This document shows, one piece after another, positions 49,770 through 61,014 of a stretch of DNA of 64,000 nucleotides (position 1 is its first letter; every line of letters begins with the position of its first letter). The DNA comes from Pseudocercospora fijiensis CIRAD86 (Eukaryota > Ascomycota > Dothideomycetes > Mycosphaerellales > Mycosphaerellaceae). The stretch lies in NCBI RefSeq assembly GCF_000340215.1, contig NW_006921538.1, positions 3,980,320 through 4,044,319 on the forward strand, read 5' to 3'. The notes beneath the pieces were generated by a model. The model saw only the letters and a program-made list of their open reading frames with translations. It was not told the DNA's origin and searched no databases. The translations under genes and the position numbers were made by a program.

Positions 49770-52672
49770 CTAGTTAATGTTTTCTCGGGCTACGACTAGA
49801 TCCCTCTCTATCCTAATAGCCGCGACCTTACTAGTTTCGAGATACCTCTTAGGCTATATAGACAAACTACCCTTCCCTAAGGGGCAACTAACTCCGTAGC
49901 CTAGTTCGTTCGCATTATAAACTAAGTCCTCGCGGCCTATATCTCCTATATAGCGATGCCTTTCCTCGACGATATCGGTATTAAGGGCCCTAAAACTAGG
50001 TACGACAATAAAGAAGTAGAGCCTAGTATCCGTAGGTTCTTTCTCGAATATATTTAGAACCTCGATAGTGTCCTCTACGACCTAGAGCGAGCTAACCTAA
50101 CGGTGTATAGGGAGAAGCTTTAGCTCCTATATAAACGAATAAATATTGTCGGGTTTGTAACTAATAAGAACGGCCGCTATCCTAATAATATACGGGTCCT
50201 AAAGATAGTGTCCTAGCCGGATCCTACCTATTAGAAGGATATCCGAACCTAGCTTAGAGTAGTCTCCTACTTCCGTATCTAGGTCGAGAACTTTACATTA
50301 GTATATAAGCCCTTATACGCCTTACTTAAGAAGGATACTAAATTCGAATAGACCTCCGTTTACTAAGCGGCTAAGGATACGGTAACTAAGGCGCTCGTTA
50401 GCGTACCTGCACTAACATCTATTAACTACTTAGAGGGTACGGGTTTAATAATTGTTACTATCGACTCGAGCGGGGAAGGCTATAGCGAGATACTAATACA
50501 GTATAACCGTAAGGAGCTATCCTTACGTTATCCTATTAGGTACGACTCTAGACTATAGAAACCGATCGAGGCCCGATACGATACTAGCAAGCGAGAATGC
50601 CTTAGAGTCTATAAGGCTCTAAAGAAGTTCCGACTATAGCTCTTTAGTATGTTCTTTCGTCTAGAAATCGATGCTTAGACGCTAGTCTATTAGCTTAACC
50701 GTATAGCCTCCGACCTACTAAACTCTACGATAGCTCGGTAGGTACCTAGATCTATTTGTTTAACTTCGACGTCTTCTACGTTCCTAGTAAGAAGCATACT
50801 AGACCGGATAGCCTTTCTAGAAGGCCCGCTATAGAAGAGGACATCGCCGAGATAATAGAAGAAGAGGATATCGATACGGTAATTAACCGCACTTTCTTCG
50901 CTACCTTCTATATTAATGCTATACTAGCGATTACTAGGCCTGCTACCGACGACTAACCTAGCGACTAACCTAGTAACTAGCCCGACGAGAGCCCTACTAC
51001 TAACGATAACGACTAGGCTAAAGCTAAGGCGGATAAACTAGAGAGGGATAATATCCTTAATAGGGTCTACTCCGACGACTCCTATTATATCGCCTACTTC
51101 CTAATCTATACGAAGAAAGCGCCTAGCCTATTAAAGAGTTAATACTATCGGGTTATTCGCTATTCTCGACGATTCCTAGTTAAAGATCGAATCCTTTAGC
51201 GATAAGCGATAGTTAATATACCTCTCTAGCGTATTATTAACGACCTAGCAGCCCGATAAGAGATCCTTCGTTCCGTTTACGATAAGCTCGGCTACCGAGC
51301 GGCGGAGGGCACCTTCGATGTCCTTCGTCGGCGCTACTAGTAGGACGGCGTATAGGCTAATATCTCCCGCTACTATAAGAGCTGTCCTAAGTGCAATTTT
51401 AGGAATAGCTACCGACGTCTAGGAGAGCTGCGTATTCCTATAGCCTAATTAGTCGGGGAGCGATAGTACGGCGACAGTGTCTATCTTAGCCGTAGCAATA
51501 GCTTATATATTATTCGAGAGGGTCTTTCTCGATAGCCGGAGGCCTATTATTTCTATAAGGGCTACGGCGCTATTAATGCTCGTAATATAGCTACCTTCCT
51601 ATTTAAAGATCTGTTTTGCCGCTAGGGAATACCTTACGAGATTATCTTAGACAACGCTACGAACAATATAGCTAAAGAAGTTTAAGCGCTACTTGTTTCA
51701 TATAGGGCGAAAAACGTTCGTATCTCCCCGTACTATCCCTAGTCGAATGCTATTATTAAGCGTAGCTATCGGTCTTTGATTAATGCCCTATCTAAGATAA
51801 CTAATAGAGGGGATAGGTCCGTTCCTATCTCTACCCGCGTTCTAGCCCTTCTCTAGGCGGATCGAACTACTATTATCGATACGACTAGACTTACGCTAGC
51901 AGAGCTTATAATTAGGAGGGACGCCGTTCTTCCTATTAAGTTGTCCTATCGTACGTATAGCGTTTACGATTAGGGGTCTATTCGTACTAGGGCAGATCTC
52001 CTTACTCTACGCGCTAAGGCTCTTAAGGATATAACTACTACTTCTTAGGAGGGACTTGCTCGACAACGTCGCCTTCGTAAGGAGGCTAAGTAGTATTTCG
52101 ACGACTATAATACTATTAACTAGGAGCCTCTAAAGGTTAGCGATATAGTCCTCCTATACCGGTCGGAGCTAGAATATAGTTACTCCTATAAGCTAGCCTT
52201 TAAATAGAAAGGGCCTTATAGAGTATAGGAGGTCCTTTACGATAGTTCTACGTACCGACTTTAGGAACTTAATAGTGCTACCTTAAAGCACTCGCACCCC
52301 TAGGCTAACCTAAAGAAGGTCGTCTAGTTAAGAGAGCCTATCCGTCCTCCCTCGACCGAGGAGGAAGTTAATGCCTTTATAGACCCTCTACCGACCTTAG
52401 ATACCTATCGAGAGGAGGATCCTACCGCGATTATAGATCCTATTCTACCCGACAACTATATGTATCCCTAGATACATCTTAGTAAGCTATTAGGAATAAC
52501 TTATAAACAAAGGGAGGGTTATATACGTATTAATTGCGCGTAGAGCATTTCCGATATTAATTCCGATAGTAAACTAGACTTCTAGCTATCTAACTCTAAC
52601 TCCGAGGAGGAGCTCGACTAGTCTAGCGACGAAGACCGCCTAGAATTATAGCTAGATCCCGAGACTAAATGA
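49770..52672 (+). pseudogene. B2 pol: RT (partial), RNase H, integrase
   Basis: Same frame and motifs as B1 pol: FSGYD at the A1 junction, LDDIGIKGPKTRYD (about 49963-50005), RNase H connection PSKKHTRPDSLSRRP (about 50786-50832), integrase KSCPKCNFR (about 51385), LDNATNN (about 51650) and AIIKRSYRS with the Glu-to-Lys change (51758-51760). Ends at TGA 52670-52672, an undamaged original stop. A patch at about 51405-51525 differs from B1 by transversions, unlike the rest. The N-terminal half of RT is cut off by A1. Confidence 0.86.
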
Positions 52673-53561
52673 TTGCTTACTCTTCCTTGCCTCTGTCTAC
52701 CTCTACTACGTTACTTCCTTACTCTTGTTAATCGTTCTCCGCGCCGTTAATATAGTGCCGCCCTATACCTTTAGTCCTTACCTATTGTCCGTTCCTACTA
52801 ATGTTTATACTCTCGTTTGTTGCTTTTAGTTTATCTTATTGTTGTCCTTTGCTTTACCTTTGCTTTCGATTAATATTGCTATAACTTTATTCCCTTGCTC
52901 TTGTTTTTCCTTAGATAGAACTGTACGAGGCGTATTTTCCTAATAATACCCCGGGGATAGTATTAGAAAGATAGCCGAACCTAACCCTCTATCCTCTAGG
53001 ACTACTTCCCTCTAGCTTCCTAGACTCTAGCGACTACCCTTAGATGTTACCTATAATAAGATACTCTGCTAGAGGATGTTCCTGCCCTAATTAGTACTAG
53101 TTACGTAGGACACTAAGAAAGGGAGGATCCCTCTCCCTTCCTAGCTCTTAGATAGATATAGCAACCTAGGCCGATAGCCTCTAAGAATAGGGACCTTAGG
53201 CTATTAAGCTTAGCGTTTAGAAGAAGGAAGAAGGAAGAAGGTAAACGTATAGACTACCTTTACGTACTTGCTAATGTAAAAGGTAATGCTGTATCTACAA
53301 CGGCAGTGCTATAGGCTAACGTACTAACGAATTAGCTGCGCTAGGCCTAGGCGACTTGCTCCTTATTACCGAGTATCTCTAGAGAAAAGCTAATACTACC
53401 CCGGGGGTGTTATTAGTCCCGCTAGCTTTACTACTATAGATTTCTGCTAAGGACTCGAACTAACTAGTTACATTTCGAGTACGCGAGAATCTACGATAGC
53501 TAAAGGTTAATAAAGGCGCGTAGTCGCTACTAGCAATTAGCTAGATCGATTGTTAACTTTA

Positions 53562-53661
53562 NNNNNNNNNNNNNNNNNNNNNNNNNNNNNNNNNNNNNNN
53601 NNNNNNNNNNNNNNNNNNNNNNNNNNNNNNNNNNNNNNNNNNNNNNNNNNNNNNNNNNNNN
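53562..53661. other. Assembly gap (100 N)
   Basis: Exactly 100 N, a conventional placeholder for a gap of unknown size. Confidence 0.98.
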
Positions 53662-53799
53662 TTTTTTTTTTTTAGGGGGAAAAATCGGGACCCGTTTCCC
53701 TTTGTTTTATTTTAAAGGGGGTTTTCTTAGGCCTTTTTTTTTTCGGGATACAAAAAAAACTGGCACCCGCTTATATCCCCCCCCCCCCCCCCCCCCCCT
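53662..53799. other. Low-quality sequence next to the gap
   Basis: Poly-T, poly-A and an approximately 21-base C run, with no match to the B1 counterpart (43662-43840) until ttctatctaaaccc. Looks like poor read ends and not biology. Confidence 0.8.
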
Positions 53800-53883
53800 T
53801 CTATCTAAACCCTTTAATTATTATTGTTAAGCAACGAACGCACTTGTAAACTCGTTTACAACCTACTTCCGCTTCGGTCGACT

Positions 53884-56637
53884 ATATCTTCCGGCGCCCC
53901 GAATCCGCTAGGCGCTAGTAGTAGCAACGACCTACCTGCCCCTATTAACCTAAGCCTAGCCGCCCTAGTTCCGATCGAAGCCCTATCCGATAGCGCCTTA
54001 GCTGCTATAACTAGCCTCGAGTACTACTTCTAGATCGTTACCGCCCTTAAAGACCCTTAAGAGAAGATCTAGAACGCTCGTACCCTACTACGCGTTATTA
54101 ATAGGAACATTAAGAAGGCTACTATCTTAGTTGCGTACGGTATAAACAACTTGCGTTAGTCTATCGGTAAGCGTATCTTTAAGCGCGAGGTTCTTAACGA
54201 TATAGATATCGAATAAGCCTTTCCTATCGTCTATAGCCTCGAGACGGCCGGCACCTAGATTCGTTTACGCTTTAAGACCCTCGACTAGGCCTTCGAACAT
54301 TAGGGAGGACTAAGTAGTCTTCCGAAGAGCCTTGTTAACTTCGCCTACGGTAGATAAGAGCGTACTAAGTAGGTCTCTTCGTTCGTTAACAAGTATAAGG
54401 TCCGTCGTTAAGGCGCCGAATACCTTTCCTATACTATAATCTATCGCGTATCTACCGCTAGTAAGAAGGTAGGCAAGCAGTTACTTAACTTGTCCTTTAC
54501 GCTTAACGACTTTACGATAGCCTACTAGAAGAAGCACTACGATGCGATTGTCTAGGTCGATCTTAACGTATAGACAACTAAGGATCTACTAAAAGAGAAG
54601 GGCTATCGTATTAATAGTATAGGCTTTATTGTTAAGGGTTAAGAGGCTCCTATCATTAATGTCCTTAAACGTAAGGCTCTTCGCCTAGAGACCGAGGCCG
54701 ATACGGCTGCTAGTCTTACGCTCGCTATAGAAATGTAGGCTAAGGATCGTCGCTCGACCCGCAACTGTAAGGTCCCTTAAGAAGTTTAAGACGAGCGCGC
54801 TAAGGCCGAAGTAGCGCGCAAGAAGGTATTGTATACTCGCTAGGCCCTCCGCAAGGCTACTAAGAAGTATAGCACTCCTTCTAGTACCGACTATAGTACT
54901 AACTATAGTACTAACTATAGTAACTCGGATATTAATATACTAGATATACTACTAGAAGATATCTCCTCCGAAGGCTCCTTTAGCGAGCGTAGAGATAGAG
55001 GCCTCTCGCCGATCCTATTAACTAAGAACATCTATAGTTCTTATAAGGGCGACTCTATTACGCACCTTATTACTAAGATCGATATAGTTCCTAAAGCCGA
55101 TATAGGTAAAGCTCCTACCGCCCTATCTATCTATTAATAGCTCGACGACCTTAGTAAGCTAGGTAAAGAGCGGTTTACTATATATGCTAACTATATTAAG
55201 AAAGCCGCTAAGGTCTGTAGTCTTTATACTAGTGCTAAGACGGTTGTCCTTATCGGCCGTCTAGTAAAGATTAGGCATAAGGTTGCTAATTAGGATACCT
55301 TTACTACCCTTAAGGACAACTACGCTAACTAGTTTCCTAGACGTCCTACTACCGCCCCGACCTCCCTAGGACTCTACGTATTCAACCCTACTAGCACTAT
55401 TACTCGCGATCTTACGCTAACTAAGCGTCGGTGCAAGTTAATTACTAGCATTCTCGGCTAAGGCACCTCCTTCGACCGTTTTCGTTAGACTAGCAATACT
55501 ATCTTCCCTCGAGTCTTCGGTTAGATATAGTCGCCTCGTAGAGCGCACCTTCCTCTTATCGTCGACCTAATATAGGAGGAGTTTCGCATATTCTTTTAGT
55601 ATATACGTAAACTGCCTAAGTCTAAGTAGGAAGGCCGTAATGTCCTTTAGACCTATAGAGTAAGTAACCAAATCGTCCGTTAGTATCCCGCCTTATAGCT
55701 CTTAGCCGTTGCCCTTCGACCTAATTATATATACGAGCTTATCTCCGTCCCTAAGCCTACTAAGTACTTTAAGGTAGGTAATAGCGGTTATAAGAACTGC
55801 CCTACTAAGGAGACTTCTCGTCTTAGACAAGATATAGTTAAGCTCGCAGCTAGTAAGGGTGCTAGCTATTTGCGCATTAAGGTTTCTCTTATATCTAAAG
55901 ATAAGACCTCCTATTTAATAGTTGTCGAGGGCATATACGAACTAGAGGTCTTCGACAACTAGGTTAAGAAGCTTATAGGCCGTAACTTGGTTCTACTAAA
56001 CAAGATTAGCAAGCTTACTAATAAGCACCTTACTAACGACGACCTCGGCTATATATTCGATAGTTAGCCTAACGAAGGCGAGGCAGCTTAGTAGATCCTT
56101 AACCCTCTAAAGGAATGCGAAGTCTCTATTTAGATACTATACCTTCCGTATAGTAATCTAAAGCCCGAGAGCGACCGTATATTAATCGACCTAGGCTACT
56201 CTCGTATTATCGACGGTACTAAGATTAAAGGCTACAACAACTTGACCGTCTCTAAGGTTGCTAAGGCGTACCGCAATCTAACCGCCCTTCTAGGTTCTAA
56301 TACCTTCGTACTATTCGCCTTCCCTGCCGCTATCTTAGTCGAAGGCCTTAGTTGCATTTCCGATGCCCTAGTCGGCAGAATTCCTTAGTTAAGTTACGTT
56401 GTTTAGAACGAAGTTAAACAAATCCTCTAGTTTAGTAAGGAGGAGCTTAAGGACTATCTACGCGAGTAGGAGAACGCTATATAGGAGAAGGCTACTAACC
56501 TCCTCGTTACTTAAGCTTACTACGAGGCCGAGTACTTTAGTACTAACAGCTTTAATACCTGCGGAGGAGTTTTAGAGAACCGCCTAGCTAATAAGGTTAT
56601 TGCTAGTAAGGATTACGGTGTGTTAAAGCAGCAGTAA
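53884..56637 (+). pseudogene. B2 ORF3, 918 codons, unknown function
   Basis: Second copy of B ORF3. The start ATG is now ATA (53884-53886), a RIP change; the stop TAA at 56635-56637 aligns with B1. The first third is almost identical to B1 except for transitions. From about 55070 onward the two copies differ by many transversions and amino-acid changes while staying in frame (DLGYIFDSQPNEGEA against DLDYIFDSQPNSKGR), so the C-terminal two thirds come from different sublineages. The STNY tandem repeat recurs at about 54888-54920. No recognised domain. Confidence 0.65.
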
Positions 56638-56695
56638 GTCGGCATAGTAGACTAATTGCTTAGGATTGTTTTTGTATATTAATAGATTCTAGGAA

Positions 56696-56721
56696 CAATG
56701 CTACCCCGGGGGTATTATTAG
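56696..56721 (+). repeat. CCCCGGGG intercistronic element after B2 ORF3
   Basis: CAATGCTACCCCGGGGG followed by TATTATTAG; counterpart of 46739-46763. Confidence 0.7.
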
Positions 56722-56828
56722 GAGTTTCTAAAAAATAGCCTAGCTAAAGATGCCTAAGGCAACTGCATACCTGTTTGTTTTCAGCGCAATATAAAGCGTG
56801 TCTAGTTAGATACGAAGAAAGGGAGGGA

Positions 56829-57111
56829 TATTAGCTAGTAACCGGCCCTATACACCTAGGCTGAGTTTTAAGCCTATATAAGAGGCCTCCTTCTATATTG
56901 TAGATAGAGCACCAACCTCGTATAGCACATTGTTTATATTACACTTCTACAATGCCTATGTTGTAGGGCTCTAGTTATTAGCCTAAGCAACCGTCTTGTT
57001 ATCCTATTATGCTAAACATAGCTGCCTATATTGCTATAGGTTATGTTACCCTCGGTAGCCTATACTATTACTGTAGGTAGTAGTAGTGGTTTTGGTTTCC
57101 GTCCTTTAATA
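56829..57111 (+). repeat. B2 LTR, first tandem copy
   Basis: 283 bp, TATTAGC to CTTTAATA. Preceded by the polypurine tract. Confidence 0.9.
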
Positions 57112-57148
57112 TAAAGCGTGTCTAGTTAGATACGAAGAAAGGGAGGGA

Positions 57149-57431
57149 TATTAGCTAGTAACCGGCCCTATATACCTAGGCTAAGTTTTAAGCCTATATA
57201 AGAGGCCTCCTTCTGCATTATAGATAGAGTATTAACCTCGTATAGCACATTATTTATATTACACTTCTATAATGCCTATGTTATAGGGCTCTAGTTATTA
57301 GCCTAAGCGATAGTCTCGTTATCTTATCTTATTAAACATAGCTGCCTATATTGCTATAGGTTATATTACCCTCGGTAGCCTATACTATTACTACAAGTAG
57401 TAGTAGTAGTGTTAGTTTCCGTCCTTTAATA
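57149..57431 (+). repeat. B2 LTR, second tandem copy
   Basis: 283 bp, TATTAGC to CTTTAATA, followed by gttat and family A ORF4 sequence. Confidence 0.9.
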
Positions 57432-60130
57432 GTTATCCTCTTAGTGTTCTTCGGTAATACCTAAGCGCCGTATAGAAGGTAGGGAAGGGTTAGGCGTACT
57501 CTAAGGGCACCGACCGGGTGCTACTCCTAGCCTATATTTCGACACTTGCCTTTTAGCTCGTTCTTAATAAAGTTATTAAGGGTATTCTCTATCTTAGTGT
57601 TTAGGCAATGTGTATTATAGTTAATAGAGAGAATGTAACCCCGAGGGGCGTATATAGGGCCCTTTTCCTAGCGAAGGATCTTAAGTTCCTTATACTATTT
57701 ATTAAAGACTTCTAGTTAGTAGATCCTAGCGAAGACCTTCGTAGTAGTCTCTACCGTTTTAGGAAGGAAGGATACGGAGCCTTAAACTTAGTTTATAGCA
57801 ATGCCTTCTTAGAGATCGAGAGGGTGCTAGTTAATATAGGCAAACTCGGTCGAACCGCCGTTACTAGGTTAAGTTATCTTAGCGTAGTACGGGTAGGAGA
57901 TTAGGTTAAGAGCGTAGTTAGGGCGGGTAAGGCCGTAGAGGAGCTAGTAGATAGGGTCTCCTCGGCAGATCTACTAGAACCTAGAATAGAAGGCGGTTCG
58001 AAGCCAACCCTTATTCGAGACTCCGTTAACTATACGCTAATACTAAAGGTACATTGTAGCCTCTAGCTTAAACTAGTTAGATAGGGACATCTTTCTAAAG
58101 GGTAGAGGGGCCGCGGCGACTTCGACTTTCTTATTATTATACTAACCGAAGACGGCCGCTCTATATAGTTTAGTAGAGCCTTTATCGCTCGTAATGCTAT
58201 CTAAGGTAATAGTACTATCTCTTACCTAGGCATCCTAGCTAGCCTTTATTATTACTCCTATATAGGAGAAGGCCTTACGAATCTTAGTAGCAATCGCTAG
58301 GGTAACGCGTTTAATAGTTAAAGGGCTATATGTCTTGCTCTCGTAACTATAGGCCTTAGGGAAAAAGCGATATAGTCTAAGGTAGTCGCTAGGGACAGGA
58401 GGACGGCGAGTCTTCCGAAATAGGTTAGGTCTCTTATTTCGAAGGCGGAGAAGGTCGTTCCGGTACTTATATCTAGGGCTACTTAAGGTTTCTATTATCT
58501 ACTCTCGACTAACTTTTCCTCGAAACCTAACTACTATCCTAAACAGATAGCGGGTATAAGTATAGTAAGGCGGGTAAGGGGCAGTTATAATAAGGGCAAT
58601 TGCTCTTCCCTATATAGCGTTATTAGATTTACTATCGTACTATATTAAAGTACTACGGTCGGCTTCTAAGAATCTATTATAGCTATAGTAGGCTAGGCTG
58701 TTTCTAATATAAGTGTCCTTATCGGGGGTTAGCTCCTTATAGTATATAGTACCTCCCCGCTTAGGTCCTAAGGTATTAAGGTCGTCGGTTAGGTTCTCTT
58801 CGAGGGATGCGGCAAGATCTCTACTCGGCTTATTAAGTCTATTCGATCTACGGGTCCCTCCTAGAGGGGGGATAGGCGTAGTAGTCCGAATTCGACGAGT
58901 AGGCGGAGCCCCTAGAGTAAGGCTATTATTACTACTCCTACTACTAGTCCGATTAGGTAGTAAAGTAGAGTTTTCGACTAGGAGATTAGGGCGAGTCGTA
59001 TTACGTTATAGAGGCGTATTTTAGCGAGAGCCGATAGGCTAAGTAGGGCGAGCGGGTAATAGCTACTAGTTGTCCTATCTAGCTAGAGGGTCGCTAGCCG
59101 GGTTGTATATAACTAGTAATCTAATAGGTATACTAATTCGCTTATATATACCTATACGGGATCGAGGGACATTAAGCCCTAGGGTCCTAGAAGTAGTGCC
59201 TTTAATATAGCTACCTAGCGGTCTCGAAAAAGGGCGCCCGTCGGGAGTAATAGTAATTATAGGAGGGCCTTCGTATTAGCTAATTCGAATACCGATAGCC
59301 TTAAGCTTCGCCTTACTAGCCTCCGTTCTCTAGGAGAAGAATTTATTCTTACCCTCTTTGCGAGTATCGTCCTCCTTATCTACTACGTAGTTCTTAGTAG
59401 TAATAGTAACGGTGTTGATATCTGCCCGTCCCTATCTCGCCCTAAGCGTTCGGCGGTATAGGTAATTGCTTAGGATACGAAGAACAAGCTAAATTTCGGA
59501 AACCTAGCTAGCGTCCTTAAAGTTTACGTAGTTGTTAAGTTTTCTATCCTTCTATAGCCTAAAGACTCGAGCTATTTCTTTTACGGTATTACCTCGGATA
59601 TTATAGAGGTCTAGGTAGTTCCTAAAGAATATAGGACTATTAGTAATATCGTTCTTGCGGCGATCTTCCGTAGCCTTCCTACGAGTAGCGGCGGCTTATA
59701 GGATAGCAAATTCGTTACCTATATACTACTCGAGGGCCTATACTATAGTAGATCCTCGGGTACGAAGAACATCTCCTATTTCTTTTAGTAGTCCTTTAAA
59801 GAGCGCCTCCTTAAGCCGATAATAGGTTAGCTTAGTGCCTTTAATAAAGTTGTTAATACTTCCTAGGTTGTCGTAGATTATATCTACTTTAGTTTAGCGG
59901 GGTAGGTTAGCGGATTAAAGATATTATACCTATTCGAGTAGAATATTATAATCGCTTAGTCGCTAGTCGGAAGGAAGGTAGGAAATACCGCTATAGGCTA
60001 CGCTCGTAATAAGGTCTCGACTAGAGGCTTCTACTATTACGCGCTTACGAGGCAGTAGAGAGGGTTTTACGTATTAGGTCGCGTAGAGGAGGTAGGGGTT
60101 TATCGGTCTTTAATAGTTAATTAAGGAGGG
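57432..60130 (-). pseudogene. A2 ORF4, unknown function
   Basis: The longest view of this frame, about 900 codons, with only TAG/TAA interruptions. It includes VIVEASSRDLITSVAYSG (about 60045-59995), a helical segment with NNFIKGTKLTYYRLKEALF (about 59850-59800), the PFFETAR stretch (about 59230), a Pro/Thr/Arg-rich basic region (about 58990-58850) and TLPYLLYGA near the B2 junction. A shorter frame with a real ATG (60447-60445, MPNSLDLSAL) overlaps upstream in another register and may be its N-terminus after an indel. I recognise no domain. B2 truncates it. Confidence 0.55.
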
Positions 60131-61014
60131 TAGTATTTACTATAAGCGCCTATCGCTTTGTTAAGGGAAGGGCGGTATAGGTATATTTGTTTATAAAGAA
60201 GTTTAGGCGCGAGAAAGATCGCCTTTTTATCGTAGTAATAGCGCGGATACGCGGGAAGGGACGGGAGGCACCTGCCTTATATATATACACGCGTTTGTAT
60301 ATAAATCCGAACGTAAGGTACGTATCCTAAAGGAAGTAAAGGGTTAGTAGCAGGCAGCGGCGACATTTCTAGAGGCCTAGGTAATTCGCGTAGTAGCGAG
60401 ATTCGAGGGCGTAGGACTAGAGCACTTAGATCTAGGGAGTTAGGCATTATATAACGCACTAACCCCTCCGCTTTAACCCCTACCGTATTAAGGCATAGTT
60501 ATAAGGGCTCCTCCGGGTAGTATAGGGGTAGTAGTAGTAGTCGTAATATATCCTAGCTAGCTAGCTACTATAGGCGGGAGCTCCCGGGATTCTTAGAAAT
60601 CCCGATATATTAGCCGGCGTAGGCTATAGAAATAATATAAAGGAAAGGTTTTTAAACAAAGGAAATCTTTAAGGTTAGGTAAGGTTTTCCTAGGCTTACT
60701 CTATAGGGTAGGCTTCGGCTTTAGTAAGCTAGGCGTAACGTAGAGCTTCTAGTAGGTCCCCTTTTTCCGAGTTAAAATTATTCACTCGCTCCGCGGGTAG
60801 GCGGGTACTTAGAATACCCCGGGGAGTAGGTCTAGGGATATTATTAAGGATAGGGGCTCCTTGCTAAAGCCCCTACCCTCGTCGGTAGTAGTATAAAGGA
60901 AAAGAAGCAACGATAGGGCTCTAGTAGTAGTACTCTATCCGGCTGCTAATATATAAAGGGATAATCGATCCTAGTATACGTCGATAATCCGTTTAAATGC
61001 GCGAATAAGGGTAC
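60131..61014. other. A2 spacer between pol extension and ORF4
   Basis: Counterpart of 1066-1949, with the CCCCGGGG palindrome at 60817-60824 and the overlapping short frame from ATG 60447. Nothing else recognised. Confidence 0.5.

Larger units (their letters stand above)
52673..53883. other. B2 spacer between pol and ORF3, containing gap
   Basis: Counterpart of 42792-43918, with the inverted arms at 52940-52966 and 53390-53416 and the internal polypurine tract at 53115-53126. Its right part is lost in the assembly gap. Confidence 0.7.
49770..57431 (+). mobile_element. Family B retrotransposon, copy 2 (B2), 5' part displaced by A1
   Basis: Homology to B1 starts exactly at 49770 (B1 26707, inside RT) and continues through integrase, spacer, ORF3, polypurine tract and LTR. 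Its 5' half should lie left of A1, outside the window. It lacks C insertions and so gives the uninterrupted reference at 50318-50322. It ends with two LTRs in tandem. Right flank gttat (57432-57436) is probable target duplicate. Confidence 0.88.
56792..57431 (+). repeat. Tandem duplication of PPT plus LTR (2 x 320 bp)
   Basis: Unit 1 (56792-57111) and unit 2 (57112-57431) each consist of 37 bp with the polypurine tract (TAAAGCGTG...GGGAGGGA) followed by a full 283-bp LTR. The junction is exact. Confidence 0.9.

Noticed and set aside
53662..53799. Poly-T/poly-C tract as a biological feature
   Set aside because: Adjacent to an assembly gap and lacking any match in B1; most likely read error.
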